Assembly (NCBI GenBank): GCA_016760525.1
Contig: JAESUW010000042.1
Coordinates: 1-44,996 of the forward strand
Reading direction: 5' to 3'
Origin: Labilibaculum sp.
GTDB taxonomy: Bacteria; Bacteroidota; Bacteroidia; Bacteroidales; Marinifilaceae
Length of the DNA: 44,996 bases
Part shown: positions 33,538 through 43,176 of the stretch, piece by piece
Layout: the number at the start of each line of letters is the position of its first letter
Numbering within the stretch: position 1 is the stretch's first letter
The notes under the pieces: model-generated
What the model was told of the DNA's origin: nothing
Seen by the model: only the letters and a program-made list of their open reading frames with translations
Databases searched by the model: none
Program-made: the position numbers and the translations under genes

Positions 33538-34791
33538 ATGTTATATTATTTATTTAGATATTTAAATCAATTGGATTTTCCTGGAGCAGGAATGTTTGAG
33601 TACATCTCGTTTCGTGCGGCATTAGCCATTATGACCTCCTTGTTTATTGCAACTGTATTTGGGAAAATGATTATCCAATTATTACAAAAGCAACAAATTG
33701 GAGAAGTTGTTCGCGATTTAGGTTTAGAAGGACAAATGGAGAAAAAAGGAACTCCTACTATGGGTGGAATTATTATCATTCTTTCCATTATAGTTCCGGT
33801 TTTACTGTTTGCTAAATTGGATAACATCTACATATTACTAATGATCATTACAACCATTTGGTTGGGCTTCATTGGTTTTATCGATGATTATATTAAAGTT
33901 TTTAAAAAGGACAAAGCAGGTTTAAGCGGGAAGTTTAAAATAGCTGGTCAGGTTGGATTAGGTTTAATTGTTGGGCTAACCCTCTATATTAATGATGATG
34001 TAGTTATTCGTGAAAAAACAGCTATTGATGAAATAGGAACTCAAACCGAAATGGTTGATGAGGGATTTTTATCCGGAGTTCCGGGAACAACTCGTTTAAC
34101 AAAAGATGTTAAGTCAACAAAAACAACGATTCCATTTTGTAAGAACAATGAATTTGATTATGAATCGTTGGTTTCCTTTGGGGGAGAACACGCACCAATG
34201 TTAGCTTGGGTGGTTTTTATAATCATTACCATATTTATTGTGACAGCAGTTTCAAATGGGGCTAATATTACCGATGGCTTAGATGGTCTGGCAACAGGAT
34301 CATCAGCCATTATTGGTGCAACCTTGGGAATATTGGCCTATGTGTCTGGTCACGTTGTATATGCCGATTATCTGAATATCATGTATATTCCAAATTCTGG
34401 TGAACTCGTAATTTTTATTGCGGCTTTTATTGGAGCAACCATCGGATTTATGTGGTACAATTCGTATCCGGCACAAGTATTTATGGGAGATACAGGAAGT
34501 CTTTCTCTGGGTGGAATCATAGCAGTATTTGCTATTATTATTCACAAAGAAATGTTGATTCCTATTTTATGCGGAATATTTCTTGTTGAGAATATCTCAG
34601 TAATGATACAGGTTTCTTGGTTTAAATATACAAGGAAAAAATTTGGTGAAGGGAGAAGGATCTTTAAAATGGCGCCACTTCATCATCATTATCAGATGAA
34701 GGGATATCCAGAGCCAAAAATTGTGACTCGGTTTTGGATTATTGGAATATTTTTAGCGATAATAACAATCGTAACTTTAAAAATTAGATAA
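33538..34791 (+). CDS. mraY: Phospho-MurNAc-pentapeptide transferase
   Basis: An integral membrane enzyme that makes lipid I from UDP-MurNAc-pentapeptide and undecaprenyl phosphate. It has 417 aa with about ten transmembrane helices. Visible motifs are [10 protein letters not shown], the Mg-binding [42 protein letters not shown] and the His-rich [12 protein letters not shown] loop. It has a larger central insert (about 155-215) than the E. coli protein (360 aa), as is common in Bacteroidota. Confidence 0.97.
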   Translation: MLYYLFRYLNQLDFPGAGMFEYISFRAALAIMTSLFIATVFGKMIIQLLQKQQIGEVVRDLGLEGQMEKKGTPTMGGIIIILSIIVPVLLFAKLDNIYILLMIITTIWLGFIGFIDDYIKVFKKDKAGLSGKFKIAGQVGLGLIVGLTLYINDDVVIREKTAIDEIGTQTEMVDEGFLSGVPGTTRLTKDVKSTKTTIPFCKNNEFDYESLVSFGGEHAPMLAWVVFIIITIFIVTAVSNGANITDGLDGLATGSSAIIGATLGILAYVSGHVVYADYLNIMYIPNSGELVIFIAAFIGATIGFMWYNSYPAQVFMGDTGSLSLGGIIAVFAIIIHKEMLIPILCGIFLVENISVMIQVSWFKYTRKKFGEGRRIFKMAPLHHHYQMKGYPEPKIVTRFWIIGIFLAIITIVTLKIR

Positions 34792-34797
34792 GTGCAA

Positions 34798-36135
34798 ATG
34801 ACAAAACGAATCGTCATATTAGGTGCAGGGGAAAGTGGTGTTGGTGCGGCTGTGTTAGCTAAATCAAAAGGCTTTGATGTGTTTGTTTCGGACTTTGGAG
34901 AGATCAGCCCCAAGTACAAGATGGCGCTGAATAAATATAAGCTTGATTTTGAGGAAAAGCAACATACGGAATCTCTTATATTCTCGGCAGATGAAGTAGT
35001 GAAAAGTCCGGGTGTTCCGGACACGGTACCTTTAATTGTTAAGCTGATTGAAAGAAATATTCCGGTTGTTTCAGAAATTGAATTCGCAGGAAGATTCTCC
35101 GATGCAAAGATGATTTGTATTACCGGCAGCAATGGAAAAACAACAACAAGCTTGCTTTTGTATCACATGCTAAAAAAGGCTGGTTTGCATGTTGGTTTAG
35201 CAGGCAACATCGGTGAGAGTCTTGCCTGGCAAGTCGCAGAAAAAGATTTTACGCACTATGTAGTCGAACTAAGTAGTTTTCAGCTTGATGGAATGTATGA
35301 TTTTAGAGCCAATATTGCAATATTATTGAATATTACGCCAGATCATTTGGATCGGTACGATTATAAGATGGGAAATTATATCAATTCAAAATTCAGAATT
35401 TTACAAAATATGAGGTCTGAGGATTCTTTCGTGTTTTGCACAGATGATGAAATCATCAAAAATGAACTAATGAATTGCGACACTCTAGCTCAATTATTGC
35501 CATTTTCTGTTCAGGAAGAAAAGGAAATGTGCGGATGGATTGAGAACGAACTTTTAAAAATTCAATACAACGAAAACCTATTTTCTATGGATAAAAAAGA
35601 TTTGTCTTTACCAGGAATTCACAACGTATATAATTCCTTGGCATCTGGAATTGCAGGTAGTGTACTACAAATCCGCAAAGAAGTAATTCGAGAAAGTTTA
35701 AGTGATTTTCAAGGAGTCGATCATCGTCTCGAAAAAGTTGTTCGGGTTAGAGGGATTCAATTTATTAATGATTCAAAAGCTACGAATATCAACTCTACCT
35801 GGTACGCTTTAGAAAGTATGGAAGAGCCGGTTGTTTGGATTGTTGGTGGTGTTGATAAAGGCAACGATTACTCTGTTCTAGCTGATTTGGTGAAAGAAAA
35901 AGTGAAAGGAATTATATGTCTGGGTATTGATAACTCAAAAATTCATGATGCATTTGATGGCAAAGTGGATGTGATTGTTGATGCCGGATCAATGAATGAA
36001 GCAGTAAAACAATCATATCATATCGCCAATAAGGAAGATATTGTTTTGTTATCACCAGCTTGTGCAAGTTTCGATTTGTTCAAGAATTATGAAGATCGCG
36101 GTAATCAGTTCAAAGAAGAGGTTAGAAATCTATAA
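34798..36135 (+). CDS. murD: UDP-MurNAc-L-alanine:D-glutamate ligase
   Basis: Adds D-Glu to UDP-MurNAc-L-Ala. With start ATG 34798 (445 aa, MTKRIVILGAGESGVGAA) the N-terminal nucleotide-binding domain fits the family. The ATP loop is GSNGKTT (110-116), the Mur central motif is LNITPDHLDRY, and the C-terminal domain has DSKATN and SPACASFD. A GTG six bases upstream, just after the mraY stop, is a possible alternative. Confidence 0.96.
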   Translation: MTKRIVILGAGESGVGAAVLAKSKGFDVFVSDFGEISPKYKMALNKYKLDFEEKQHTESLIFSADEVVKSPGVPDTVPLIVKLIERNIPVVSEIEFAGRFSDAKMICITGSNGKTTTSLLLYHMLKKAGLHVGLAGNIGESLAWQVAEKDFTHYVVELSSFQLDGMYDFRANIAILLNITPDHLDRYDYKMGNYINSKFRILQNMRSEDSFVFCTDDEIIKNELMNCDTLAQLLPFSVQEEKEMCGWIENELLKIQYNENLFSMDKKDLSLPGIHNVYNSLASGIAGSVLQIRKEVIRESLSDFQGVDHRLEKVVRVRGIQFINDSKATNINSTWYALESMEEPVVWIVGGVDKGNDYSVLADLVKEKVKGIICLGIDNSKIHDAFDGKVDVIVDAGSMNEAVKQSYHIANKEDIVLLSPACASFDLFKNYEDRGNQFKEEVRNL

Positions 36136-36144
36136 ATTGAAGAG

Positions 36145-37332
36145 ATGGCAAAGTTGTTAAAGAATTTAAACTTAAGAGGAGATAAGACCATTTGGATCAT
36201 TATCTTCTTTTTGTCCATGATTTCTTTACTGGTTGTTTATAGCTCAACCGGAACTCTTGCTTATAAAGTAAAGGGAGGGAATACGTCCTATTTTTTTATT
36301 AAGCAATTGATTCTTTTGGGTGGTTGTTACATGATTATTTACGTAATTCATAGGATTCCCTATACAGTTTATTCCAGTTCGGCTAATTTGGTTCTCGTTA
36401 TTTCTATTGGTTTGCTCATTTTAGCGAAACTCGTCGGGACCAATTTAAACGATGCTTCAAGATGGATTACAATACCAGGAATTGGATTCAATTTTCAACC
36501 ATCGGAACTCGCAAAGCTCGCATTAATACTCCATGTTTCCAGAACATTATCACGATATCAGGCCGAAGATTCTTGTAAAAAAGAGGCTTTCTGGCAAATT
36601 ATTATTCCTGTAGGAATTGTGTGTTTACTGATTTTTTTGGATGATTTTTCAACCTCGGTCTTGTTGGGTGGAGTATGTTATTTGTTGATGTTTATAGGGC
36701 GGGTAGCCAAAAAATATTTATTAGGTTCGGTTGGTGTTGTTTTAGGATTGGTAATTATGCTGATTGTTTTGGCACCACTGCTACCGAGTATTGGACGTGT
36801 TCAAACAGTACGCAGTCGAATCGTCAACTTTTTCGATAAAGATGAAACGAATGTAAATAATAGTCAGAATTATCAGGTAGAACAAGCAAAAATTGCGGTT
36901 GTTTCAGGTGGTATTTTTGGGAAATTTCCTGGGAATAGCACGCAGCGGAATTTTTTACCACATCCATATTCCGATTTTATTTATGCCATTATTCTGGAAG
37001 AAATGGGATGGATTGGAGGTTTTGTTATACTGGCTTTTTATCTTATATTAATGTACCGGGCCGGTTTGATTGTGAGGAAATGCAATCGGACTTTTCCCGC
37101 ATTTCTTGTGATTGGCTTAGCCTTGAGTATCGTTTTTCAGGCATTGACAAATATGGCTGTGTCTGTAAATCTAATCCCGGTAACGGGGCAACCTTTACCT
37201 TTGGTAAGTATGGGAGGAACATCATTAATTTTTACCAGTGCTGCATTTGGCATGATATTGAGTGTAAGTAATTGGGTGAATGAGGAAGAAAAATTGAACG
37301 AAGAAGCAAAATTGAATGAAGGAGAAAATTAA
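36145..37332 (+). CDS. ftsW: Septal peptidoglycan glycosyltransferase FtsW
   Basis: A SEDS-family polytopic membrane protein of 395 aa that polymerises lipid II together with FtsI. It has about ten transmembrane helices, FNFQPSELAKLALI, the large extracytoplasmic loop with NSTQRNFLPHPYSDFIYAI (catalytic Asp in YSDF) and GQPLPLVSMGGTSL. The last 17 bp overlap the murG start, so translation is probably coupled. The C-terminus is a short charged tail with two NEEEKLNE-like repeats. Confidence 0.95.
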   Translation: MAKLLKNLNLRGDKTIWIIIFFLSMISLLVVYSSTGTLAYKVKGGNTSYFFIKQLILLGGCYMIIYVIHRIPYTVYSSSANLVLVISIGLLILAKLVGTNLNDASRWITIPGIGFNFQPSELAKLALILHVSRTLSRYQAEDSCKKEAFWQIIIPVGIVCLLIFLDDFSTSVLLGGVCYLLMFIGRVAKKYLLGSVGVVLGLVIMLIVLAPLLPSIGRVQTVRSRIVNFFDKDETNVNNSQNYQVEQAKIAVVSGGIFGKFPGNSTQRNFLPHPYSDFIYAIILEEMGWIGGFVILAFYLILMYRAGLIVRKCNRTFPAFLVIGLALSIVFQALTNMAVSVNLIPVTGQPLPLVSMGGTSLIFTSAAFGMILSVSNWVNEEEKLNEEAKLNEGEN

Positions 37333-38416
37333 AATAATTGTAAGTGGTGGTGGTACCGGCGGACATATTTTTCCTGCCATATCAATTGCAAATGCACTTA
37401 AAAAAAAGCATAGCGATTGTGAAATTCTATTTGTAGGTGCCGAAGGTAAAATGGAAATGGAGAAAGTTCCGGCCGCAGGTTATGATATAATAGGATTACC
37501 AATTCGCGGATTGCAAAGAAGTTTCTCAAAAGAGAATCTGAAATTTTTTTCTCGATTGCTTCGAAGTATTTGGAAAGCAAAAGCTATAGTAAAAGGATTT
37601 CAACCTGATGCGGTAGTTGGTGTTGGAGGATATGCAAGCGGACCTCTTTTACATGTTGCGACTAGATTGGGAGTTCCAACAGTTATACAAGAGCAGAATT
37701 CTTATGCAGGAATTACCAACAAGCTTCTGGCTAAAAAAGCAAAGAAAATTTGTGTTGCTTACGAAGGAATGGAGCGGTTTTTTCCTGCTGATAAAATATT
37801 ATTAACAGGAAATCCTGTTCGAAAAGACTTATTGGATATTGCTTCGAAAAGACAGGAGGCAATGGATCATTTTCAATTAAATCCTGATCAAAAAACCATT
37901 TTAATTGTTGGAGGTAGTTTGGGTGCCAGAACAATTAATAATAGTGTTCTGGGTTCTCTTTCACAGATTTCCGAGTCTGAAGTTCAGGTAATCTGGCAAA
38001 CAGGGAAATTTTACATTGAAAAGGTTCGGGAAGAATTGAAAAACTGGGATGTTCCCGGATTAAAGGTTTTTGATTTTTTAGGAAGAATGGATTTGGCTTA
38101 TGCTGCTGCCGATATGGTTATATCCAGAGCTGGTGCAGGTACAATTTCTGAACTTTGCTTGGTCGAGAAAGCTTGTATTTTGGTGCCTTCTCCAAATGTT
38201 TCTGAAGATCACCAAACCAAGAACGCCATGGCATTGGTAAATAAAAATGCAGCGATAATGGTAAAAGATATTGATGCTGAACGTGAATTGGTTCATGTAG
38301 CATTAAATTTGATAAATGATACTGAAAAATTAGCTGAACTTTCGTTTAATTGTAAGGCTTTGGCTAAGCCTGATGCTGCTGATGAAATTGCAGAACAAAT
38401 AATTGCATTGATATAG
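37316..38416 (+). CDS. murG: Lipid II synthase (GlcNAc transferase) MurG
   Basis: Transfers GlcNAc from UDP-GlcNAc to lipid I at the inner face of the membrane. At 366 aa (GT28 fold) it has the N-terminal glycine loop GGGTGGHIFPA (residues 11-21), GVGGYASGP, IQEQNSYAG and the C-terminal donor-binding region SRAGAGTISELC. The start overlaps ftsW, and GAAGGAG in the ftsW tail can act as ribosome site. Confidence 0.96.
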   Translation: MKEKIKIIVSGGGTGGHIFPAISIANALKKKHSDCEILFVGAEGKMEMEKVPAAGYDIIGLPIRGLQRSFSKENLKFFSRLLRSIWKAKAIVKGFQPDAVVGVGGYASGPLLHVATRLGVPTVIQEQNSYAGITNKLLAKKAKKICVAYEGMERFFPADKILLTGNPVRKDLLDIASKRQEAMDHFQLNPDQKTILIVGGSLGARTINNSVLGSLSQISESEVQVIWQTGKFYIEKVREELKNWDVPGLKVFDFLGRMDLAYAAADMVISRAGAGTISELCLVEKACILVPSPNVSEDHQTKNAMALVNKNAAIMVKDIDAERELVHVALNLINDTEKLAELSFNCKALAKPDAADEIAEQIIALI

Positions 38417-38419
38417 ATT

Positions 38420-39793
38420 ATGCGGATTGAGGATTATAAAAATATTTATTTTATTGGTATTGGTGGAATTGGAATGAGTGCTATTGCCCGTTATTTTAAT
38501 TCCATTGGGAAGAATGTGTTTGGTTACGATCGAATGGCAACTCAGCTTACTGCAGAATTATCCGAAGAAGGAATTGGAATAACATTTCAAGAGGATGTTA
38601 ATAATATTCCTACTATGTATCAATCAAAAGAAGATACCTTAGTTGTTTATACACCGGCTATTCCTGTAAATCATCCTCAGTTGATTTATTTTCAGGAACA
38701 GCAATTTACAATTAAAAAGCGATCACAGGTACTCGGATTACTTTCAGATAATTTGAATGGAATTGGTATAGCTGGAACTCATGGTAAAACTACAGTTTCA
38801 ACAATAACATCACATATATTTAAAACATCAGCTTTAGGCTGCAATGCTTTTTTAGGAGGAATTTCCCGAAACTATCAATCCAATTTATTGCTGTCTAAGG
38901 ATAGTGACTGGATGATTCTGGAGGCTGATGAATTTGATCGCTCATTTCTGCAATTGCATCCGTATTTGGCTCTCATTACCTCAATGGATGCAGATCATTT
39001 GGATATCTACGGAGATAAATATGAATTGGAAAAGAGTTTTCAGCAGTTTGTAAATCAGGTTAAAGAGGGAGGAATACTTGTTCATAAAAAAGGACTGGTT
39101 CTTGATCATGATCAACTAACGGCTTACACATATTCATTAGAAGGGAAAGCGGATTTTTACGTTGAGAATATAAAATTAGTAGAAGGATTTTACCAATTTG
39201 ATTTGGTGTATCCCGATGGAGTAATCAAGGAATTATTGTTTTCGTATCCAGGGAAGATTAATGTGGAAAATGCAATTGCTGCATCTGCTGTTGCTTTACT
39301 TTGTGGTGTAGAAGAGGCTGAATTACGAAAAGCACTTTCAACTTTTAAAGGGGTAAGAAGAAGATTTGATTATCACATTAGAAATGAAAAAATGGTTTTT
39401 ATTGATGATTATGCACATCATCCAAAGGAGTTATGGGAAAGTATTTCATCGGTAAGGGAATTGTATCCTGAAAAGAAGATAACTGGAATTTTTCAACCGC
39501 ATTTATATACCAGAACAAGAGATTTTGCAGATGGCTTCGCCGCAAGTTTAAATTTATTGGATGAAGTAATTTTATTGGATATTTATCCGGCAAGAGAATT
39601 ACCAATTGAAGGAGTTACTTCGGGAATTATATTTAAAAACCTGCAAGTGCCTTCTAAATTGTGCAAAAAAGAAGAATTGTTAGAGCTTTTGAGAGAGAAA
39701 GACTTTGAAGTTTTATTAACTTTAGGAGCAGGTGATATTGACAAGTTGGTAGAGCCGATTAAAAACCTAATTAGTGAGCGATTAGAATGCTGA
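38420..39793 (+). CDS. murC: UDP-MurNAc:L-alanine ligase
   Basis: Attaches L-Ala to UDP-MurNAc. At 457 aa it has the N-terminal FIGIGGIGMSAIA dinucleotide-like loop, the ATP loop GTHGKTT (119-125), EADEFDRSF, the TSMDADHLDIY Mur motif and DDYAHHPKE. It is 3 bp from murG and overlaps ftsQ by 7 bp. It has been placed after murG as is usual in this cluster. Confidence 0.96.
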   Translation: MRIEDYKNIYFIGIGGIGMSAIARYFNSIGKNVFGYDRMATQLTAELSEEGIGITFQEDVNNIPTMYQSKEDTLVVYTPAIPVNHPQLIYFQEQQFTIKKRSQVLGLLSDNLNGIGIAGTHGKTTVSTITSHIFKTSALGCNAFLGGISRNYQSNLLLSKDSDWMILEADEFDRSFLQLHPYLALITSMDADHLDIYGDKYELEKSFQQFVNQVKEGGILVHKKGLVLDHDQLTAYTYSLEGKADFYVENIKLVEGFYQFDLVYPDGVIKELLFSYPGKINVENAIAASAVALLCGVEEAELRKALSTFKGVRRRFDYHIRNEKMVFIDDYAHHPKELWESISSVRELYPEKKITGIFQPHLYTRTRDFADGFAASLNLLDEVILLDIYPARELPIEGVTSGIIFKNLQVPSKLCKKEELLELLREKDFEVLLTLGAGDIDKLVEPIKNLISERLEC

Positions 39794-40518
39794 AAAAAGT
39801 TGCAAACATATTAGTTTGGGTATGCTTATTTGTATACTTAATTGTGGTTTTTTCTTTTGTTAATGGCAAATCGGAGAAGCTTGTAATTTCGGGCACTAGT
39901 GTGAACGTTGTTGATAGTGTGAAAAGGGGATTTGTTCGTGATGCAGATGTTGAAAGAATTATTAAAAAGAAATATCCGGAAATTGTGGGAGCAGCTGTTT
40001 CGGGGATTAATAAAGAAATACTGGAAGATTTGATTGATAAGCTTCCATATGTGAAAAAATCGGAAGTGTATAATTCTCTTTCGGGTAAACTAATTATCGA
40101 TATTAAACAGCGGAATCCAATTGTTAGAATTTTAGCTGGAAATGGTTATTATATTGATGCCGAAGGAAAGAAAATGCCTTTGTCCACAAATTTTACGTCA
40201 AGGGTTTTAGTGGTTTCAGGGGCAGTAAATGATCAGTTGATAAAAGAAGAACTGTTTGAGCTGGTAAAGTTTATTACAAATGATGAATTTTGGAAGTCGC
40301 AGATCACTCAGATATATGTAGACAAGAACAAGGAGTATATTTTAATTCCTCGTGTTGGAGCTCATAAAATAGAATTGGGGAGTATAGAAAACTACGAACG
40401 AAAATTTCAAAAATTGAGTGCTTTGTATACCAAAGGATTTTCAAAAAAAGGTTGGAATACATATACAAAAATCAATTTGAAGTATAAGGATCAGGTAGTT
40501 TGCACAAAAAAGAATTGA
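39787..40518 (+). CDS. ftsQ: Cell division protein FtsQ
   Basis: A 243-aa bitopic division protein with an N-terminal membrane helix (about 7-26) and a periplasmic part. That part has a POTRA-like region (about 35-105) and a beta domain (about 110-235, with RNPIVRILAGNGYYIDAEGK). FtsQ links early and late divisome proteins through FtsL/FtsB. Primary sequence is weakly conserved in this family; the call rests on topology, the YIDAEGK motif and the position between murC and ftsA. Confidence 0.88.
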   Translation: MLKKVANILVWVCLFVYLIVVFSFVNGKSEKLVISGTSVNVVDSVKRGFVRDADVERIIKKKYPEIVGAAVSGINKEILEDLIDKLPYVKKSEVYNSLSGKLIIDIKQRNPIVRILAGNGYYIDAEGKKMPLSTNFTSRVLVVSGAVNDQLIKEELFELVKFITNDEFWKSQITQIYVDKNKEYILIPRVGAHKIELGSIENYERKFQKLSALYTKGFSKKGWNTYTKINLKYKDQVVCTKKN

Positions 40519-40519
40519 A

Positions 40520-41782
40520 ATGACTAATAGAAATAATATAATTGCAGCTATCGACATTGGCACAACAAAAATTGTGGCCATTATGGGAGAGGTAGACTCT
40601 GATGGGAAGTTGAGAATTATCGGTATGGAGAAAATCGTATCGAGAGGCGTTAAGAGAGGAGTGATTCACAGTATCGAGGATACAATTGGAGCTATTCGTG
40701 AGGTTGTTGATCGATTGTTGGAGAAAACAAACAAGGAGATTTCTAAAGTTTATGTAGGTATTGCGGGACAACATATTCGTAGTATTAAAAATAGACAATT
40801 TAAATACATCCAAAATGGGATTGGTGAAATAACTAAATTGGATATTGATGAAATCGTTAGTGAAAATTTTAGAATTCCAATTGAGGTAGGAGAACAAATA
40901 TTACATGTTATTCCGCAAGATTATGTGGTTGATAAAGAAGCCGGTATTCGTAACCCAATAGGAATGGCTGGTAGAAGATTAGATGGCAATTTTAATATTA
41001 TTATTGGAAGAACTGCTTCTGCACGCAATATTGAGAAATGCGTGAAGGAAGTTGGTTTGGAAATAGAAGAATTAGTATTGGAACCGCTGGCCTCTTCATT
41101 GGCTGTTTTAAGCGAAGAAGAAAAGGAAGCAGGAGTTGTTTTAGTTGATATTGGTGGTGGAACCACTGATATTACCGTCTATTTTGATGGCATACTTAGA
41201 CATACTGCGGTTATCCCTTTTGGTGGTGATATTGTTACACGCGACATAAAGGAAGGTTGTGCGGTACTAATTAAGCAGGCCGAAGCTTTAAAAATTCAGT
41301 TTGGTGAAGCGGTTGCCGATATGGTTGAAGAAGAAAAAGTGGTTACCATTCCAAGTGTTGGAGGTTGGGATCCGAAAGAAATTTCTTTTAAAACTTTGGC
41401 GCAAATCATTCAATGCCGAATGGAGGAAATTATCGATAGCATTAAATTTCAAATTGAAATTACCGGCTTGTACGATAAGATTGGTGCAGGAATCGTATTG
41501 ACTGGTGGTGGTGCATTATTGACAAATCTGGATGTACTAACACAAAAACAAACAGGAATTGATGTTCGCATCGGATATCCTGAGACTTCGACTAAAATTA
41601 TATTGGATGAAACATTGAATCAGCCAATTTATTCAACAGGAATAGGATTGATGTTAAAAGGTCTGAATAAGCCTGTTAAAAGAATATCAGATCAGAATGC
41701 ACAAAAGAATAAAACAAGCCAAAAGAAAGGATTACAGAGATTCTTTGGTGCTTTATTTGATATGGATGATTCAAAAATGTAA
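40520..41782 (+). CDS. ftsA: Cell division protein FtsA
   Basis: An actin-like ATPase of 420 aa that tethers FtsZ to the inner membrane and recruits later divisome proteins. Visible are the phosphate-1 loop AAIDIGTTKIVAIMG, the VVLVDIGGGTTDITVY phosphate-2 loop, the GIVLTGGGALL adenosine motif and a 1C domain (about 85-165). The C-terminal amphipathic helix KKGLQRFFGALFDMDDSKM is the likely membrane-targeting sequence. It lies 1 bp from ftsQ and 34 bp before the first ftsZ. Confidence 0.96.
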   Translation: MTNRNNIIAAIDIGTTKIVAIMGEVDSDGKLRIIGMEKIVSRGVKRGVIHSIEDTIGAIREVVDRLLEKTNKEISKVYVGIAGQHIRSIKNRQFKYIQNGIGEITKLDIDEIVSENFRIPIEVGEQILHVIPQDYVVDKEAGIRNPIGMAGRRLDGNFNIIIGRTASARNIEKCVKEVGLEIEELVLEPLASSLAVLSEEEKEAGVVLVDIGGGTTDITVYFDGILRHTAVIPFGGDIVTRDIKEGCAVLIKQAEALKIQFGEAVADMVEEEKVVTIPSVGGWDPKEISFKTLAQIIQCRMEEIIDSIKFQIEITGLYDKIGAGIVLTGGGALLTNLDVLTQKQTGIDVRIGYPETSTKIILDETLNQPIYSTGIGLMLKGLNKPVKRISDQNAQKNKTSQKKGLQRFFGALFDMDDSKM

Positions 41783-41816
41783 ATAAAATTATTGTAACCC
41801 TAATACTTGTGACATC

Positions 41817-43133
41817 ATGATTGACGAATTGTTACCGGTTGATTTTGAACCTAAAGAGAAATCCATTATTAAAGTGATTGGTGTGGGTGGCGGTGGAAGT
41901 AATGCTGTTAATCACATGTTAAAAGAAGGAATCACTGGGGTTGATTTTGTAATTTGCAATACCGATTCTCAAGCCCTGGAGAACAGCCAGGTGCCCATTA
42001 AGGTGCAGCTGGGTAAATTGCTTACCGAGGGAAGAGGTGCTGGAAATAAGCCGGAAAGAGGGAGAGAATCTGCACTTGAGAGTATTGATGATATCAATAA
42101 AGTTTTAAGTCAGAAAACTAAAATGATATTTGTGACTGCAGGCATGGGCGGGGGAACTGGAACAGGTGCCGCTCCTATTATTGCAGAAACAGCCCGACAG
42201 CAAGGTGTGCTTACAGTTGGAATAGTAACCATTCCTTTTCGTTTCGAAGGAAAGCGAAGAATTGAGCAGGCCATGGAAGGCATAGCCAATTTAGAAAAGC
42301 ATGTTGATGCACTTCTAATCATCAATAACGAAAAGTTACGGATGATGTATGGTGATTTGAAATTGTCGGATGCCTTTGCAAAGGCCGATGATGTTTTATC
42401 TATTGCAGCTAAAAGTATTGCGGAAATAATTACTGTTCATGGTTATGTAAATGTCGATTTTGCCGATGTGGAAACTGTGATGCGTGATAGTGGTGTGGCA
42501 GTGATGGGATCGGCTTCGGCATCAGGGGAAGACAGAGCTATTCGCGCTATTGAGGAAGCTCTTACTTCTCCATTATTAAATAGTAATAATATATGTGGCG
42601 CTCGAAATATCTTATTAAATATCATCTCGGGTAAAAATGAGGTGACCATGCAAGAGGTAAGTATAATTACCGATTACGTTCATGATGTTGTAGGTGATGA
42701 GGTGAGTATTATTTGGGGAAATGGCAATAGCGATAGAATGGATGATGAGTTAGGCGTAACGATTATTGCGACTGGGTTTTCTGAAAGTCCTATTCCTGAA
42801 TTGAATATTGAACCAAGAAAATCGATTCGGGAAGAAGCTCCTAAATTGGAATTGATTATTGAGAACCCTGCCGAAGCTGAGGAGGTTTTCGCAACGAAGA
42901 AACGGGATGAAAAGCAACGAAGGGAAGAGTTAATGAGAAAACGTTCAGAGGAAGTTCGTGAGGATTATTCTGAGCTTGAAGAGGAAAAAGAAGTTGTAAC
43001 TGTAAGTAAGGATCCTATTCCGGTGAAGGAAGAGAAAGAAGCAGAAGATACCGAACACAAAAAAGGAAGCCTGGACAATTGGTTTAAAGATAAGTTTACA
43101 CAGATTTTTGATAATAATGATTCTTCGATGTAG
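41817..43133 (+). CDS. ftsZ: Cell division GTPase FtsZ, first tandem copy (atypical tail)
   Basis: A tubulin-like GTPase, 438 aa. The GTP-binding domain is intact: GVGGGGSNAVNHM, NTDSQAL, the tubulin signature GMGGGTGTG (109-117), and the T7 catalytic loop N212-V-D214-F-A-D217. Thus it should bind and hydrolyse GTP. After the globular part (to about 325) comes a long, highly charged linker (ATKKRDEKQRREELMRKRSE) and an aromatic C-terminus LDNWFKDKFTQIFDNNDSSM. I see no IPAYxR-type peptide that would bind FtsA. It may be an accessory FtsZ that co-polymerises with, or modulates, the second copy. Confidence 0.95.
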   Translation: MIDELLPVDFEPKEKSIIKVIGVGGGGSNAVNHMLKEGITGVDFVICNTDSQALENSQVPIKVQLGKLLTEGRGAGNKPERGRESALESIDDINKVLSQKTKMIFVTAGMGGGTGTGAAPIIAETARQQGVLTVGIVTIPFRFEGKRRIEQAMEGIANLEKHVDALLIINNEKLRMMYGDLKLSDAFAKADDVLSIAAKSIAEIITVHGYVNVDFADVETVMRDSGVAVMGSASASGEDRAIRAIEEALTSPLLNSNNICGARNILLNIISGKNEVTMQEVSIITDYVHDVVGDEVSIIWGNGNSDRMDDELGVTIIATGFSESPIPELNIEPRKSIREEAPKLELIIENPAEAEEVFATKKRDEKQRREELMRKRSEEVREDYSELEEEKEVVTVSKDPIPVKEEKEAEDTEHKKGSLDNWFKDKFTQIFDNNDSSM

Positions 43134-43176
43134 CTTATAGCTTACGAGAAATTGTAAAAGATAATTTTAGATATTA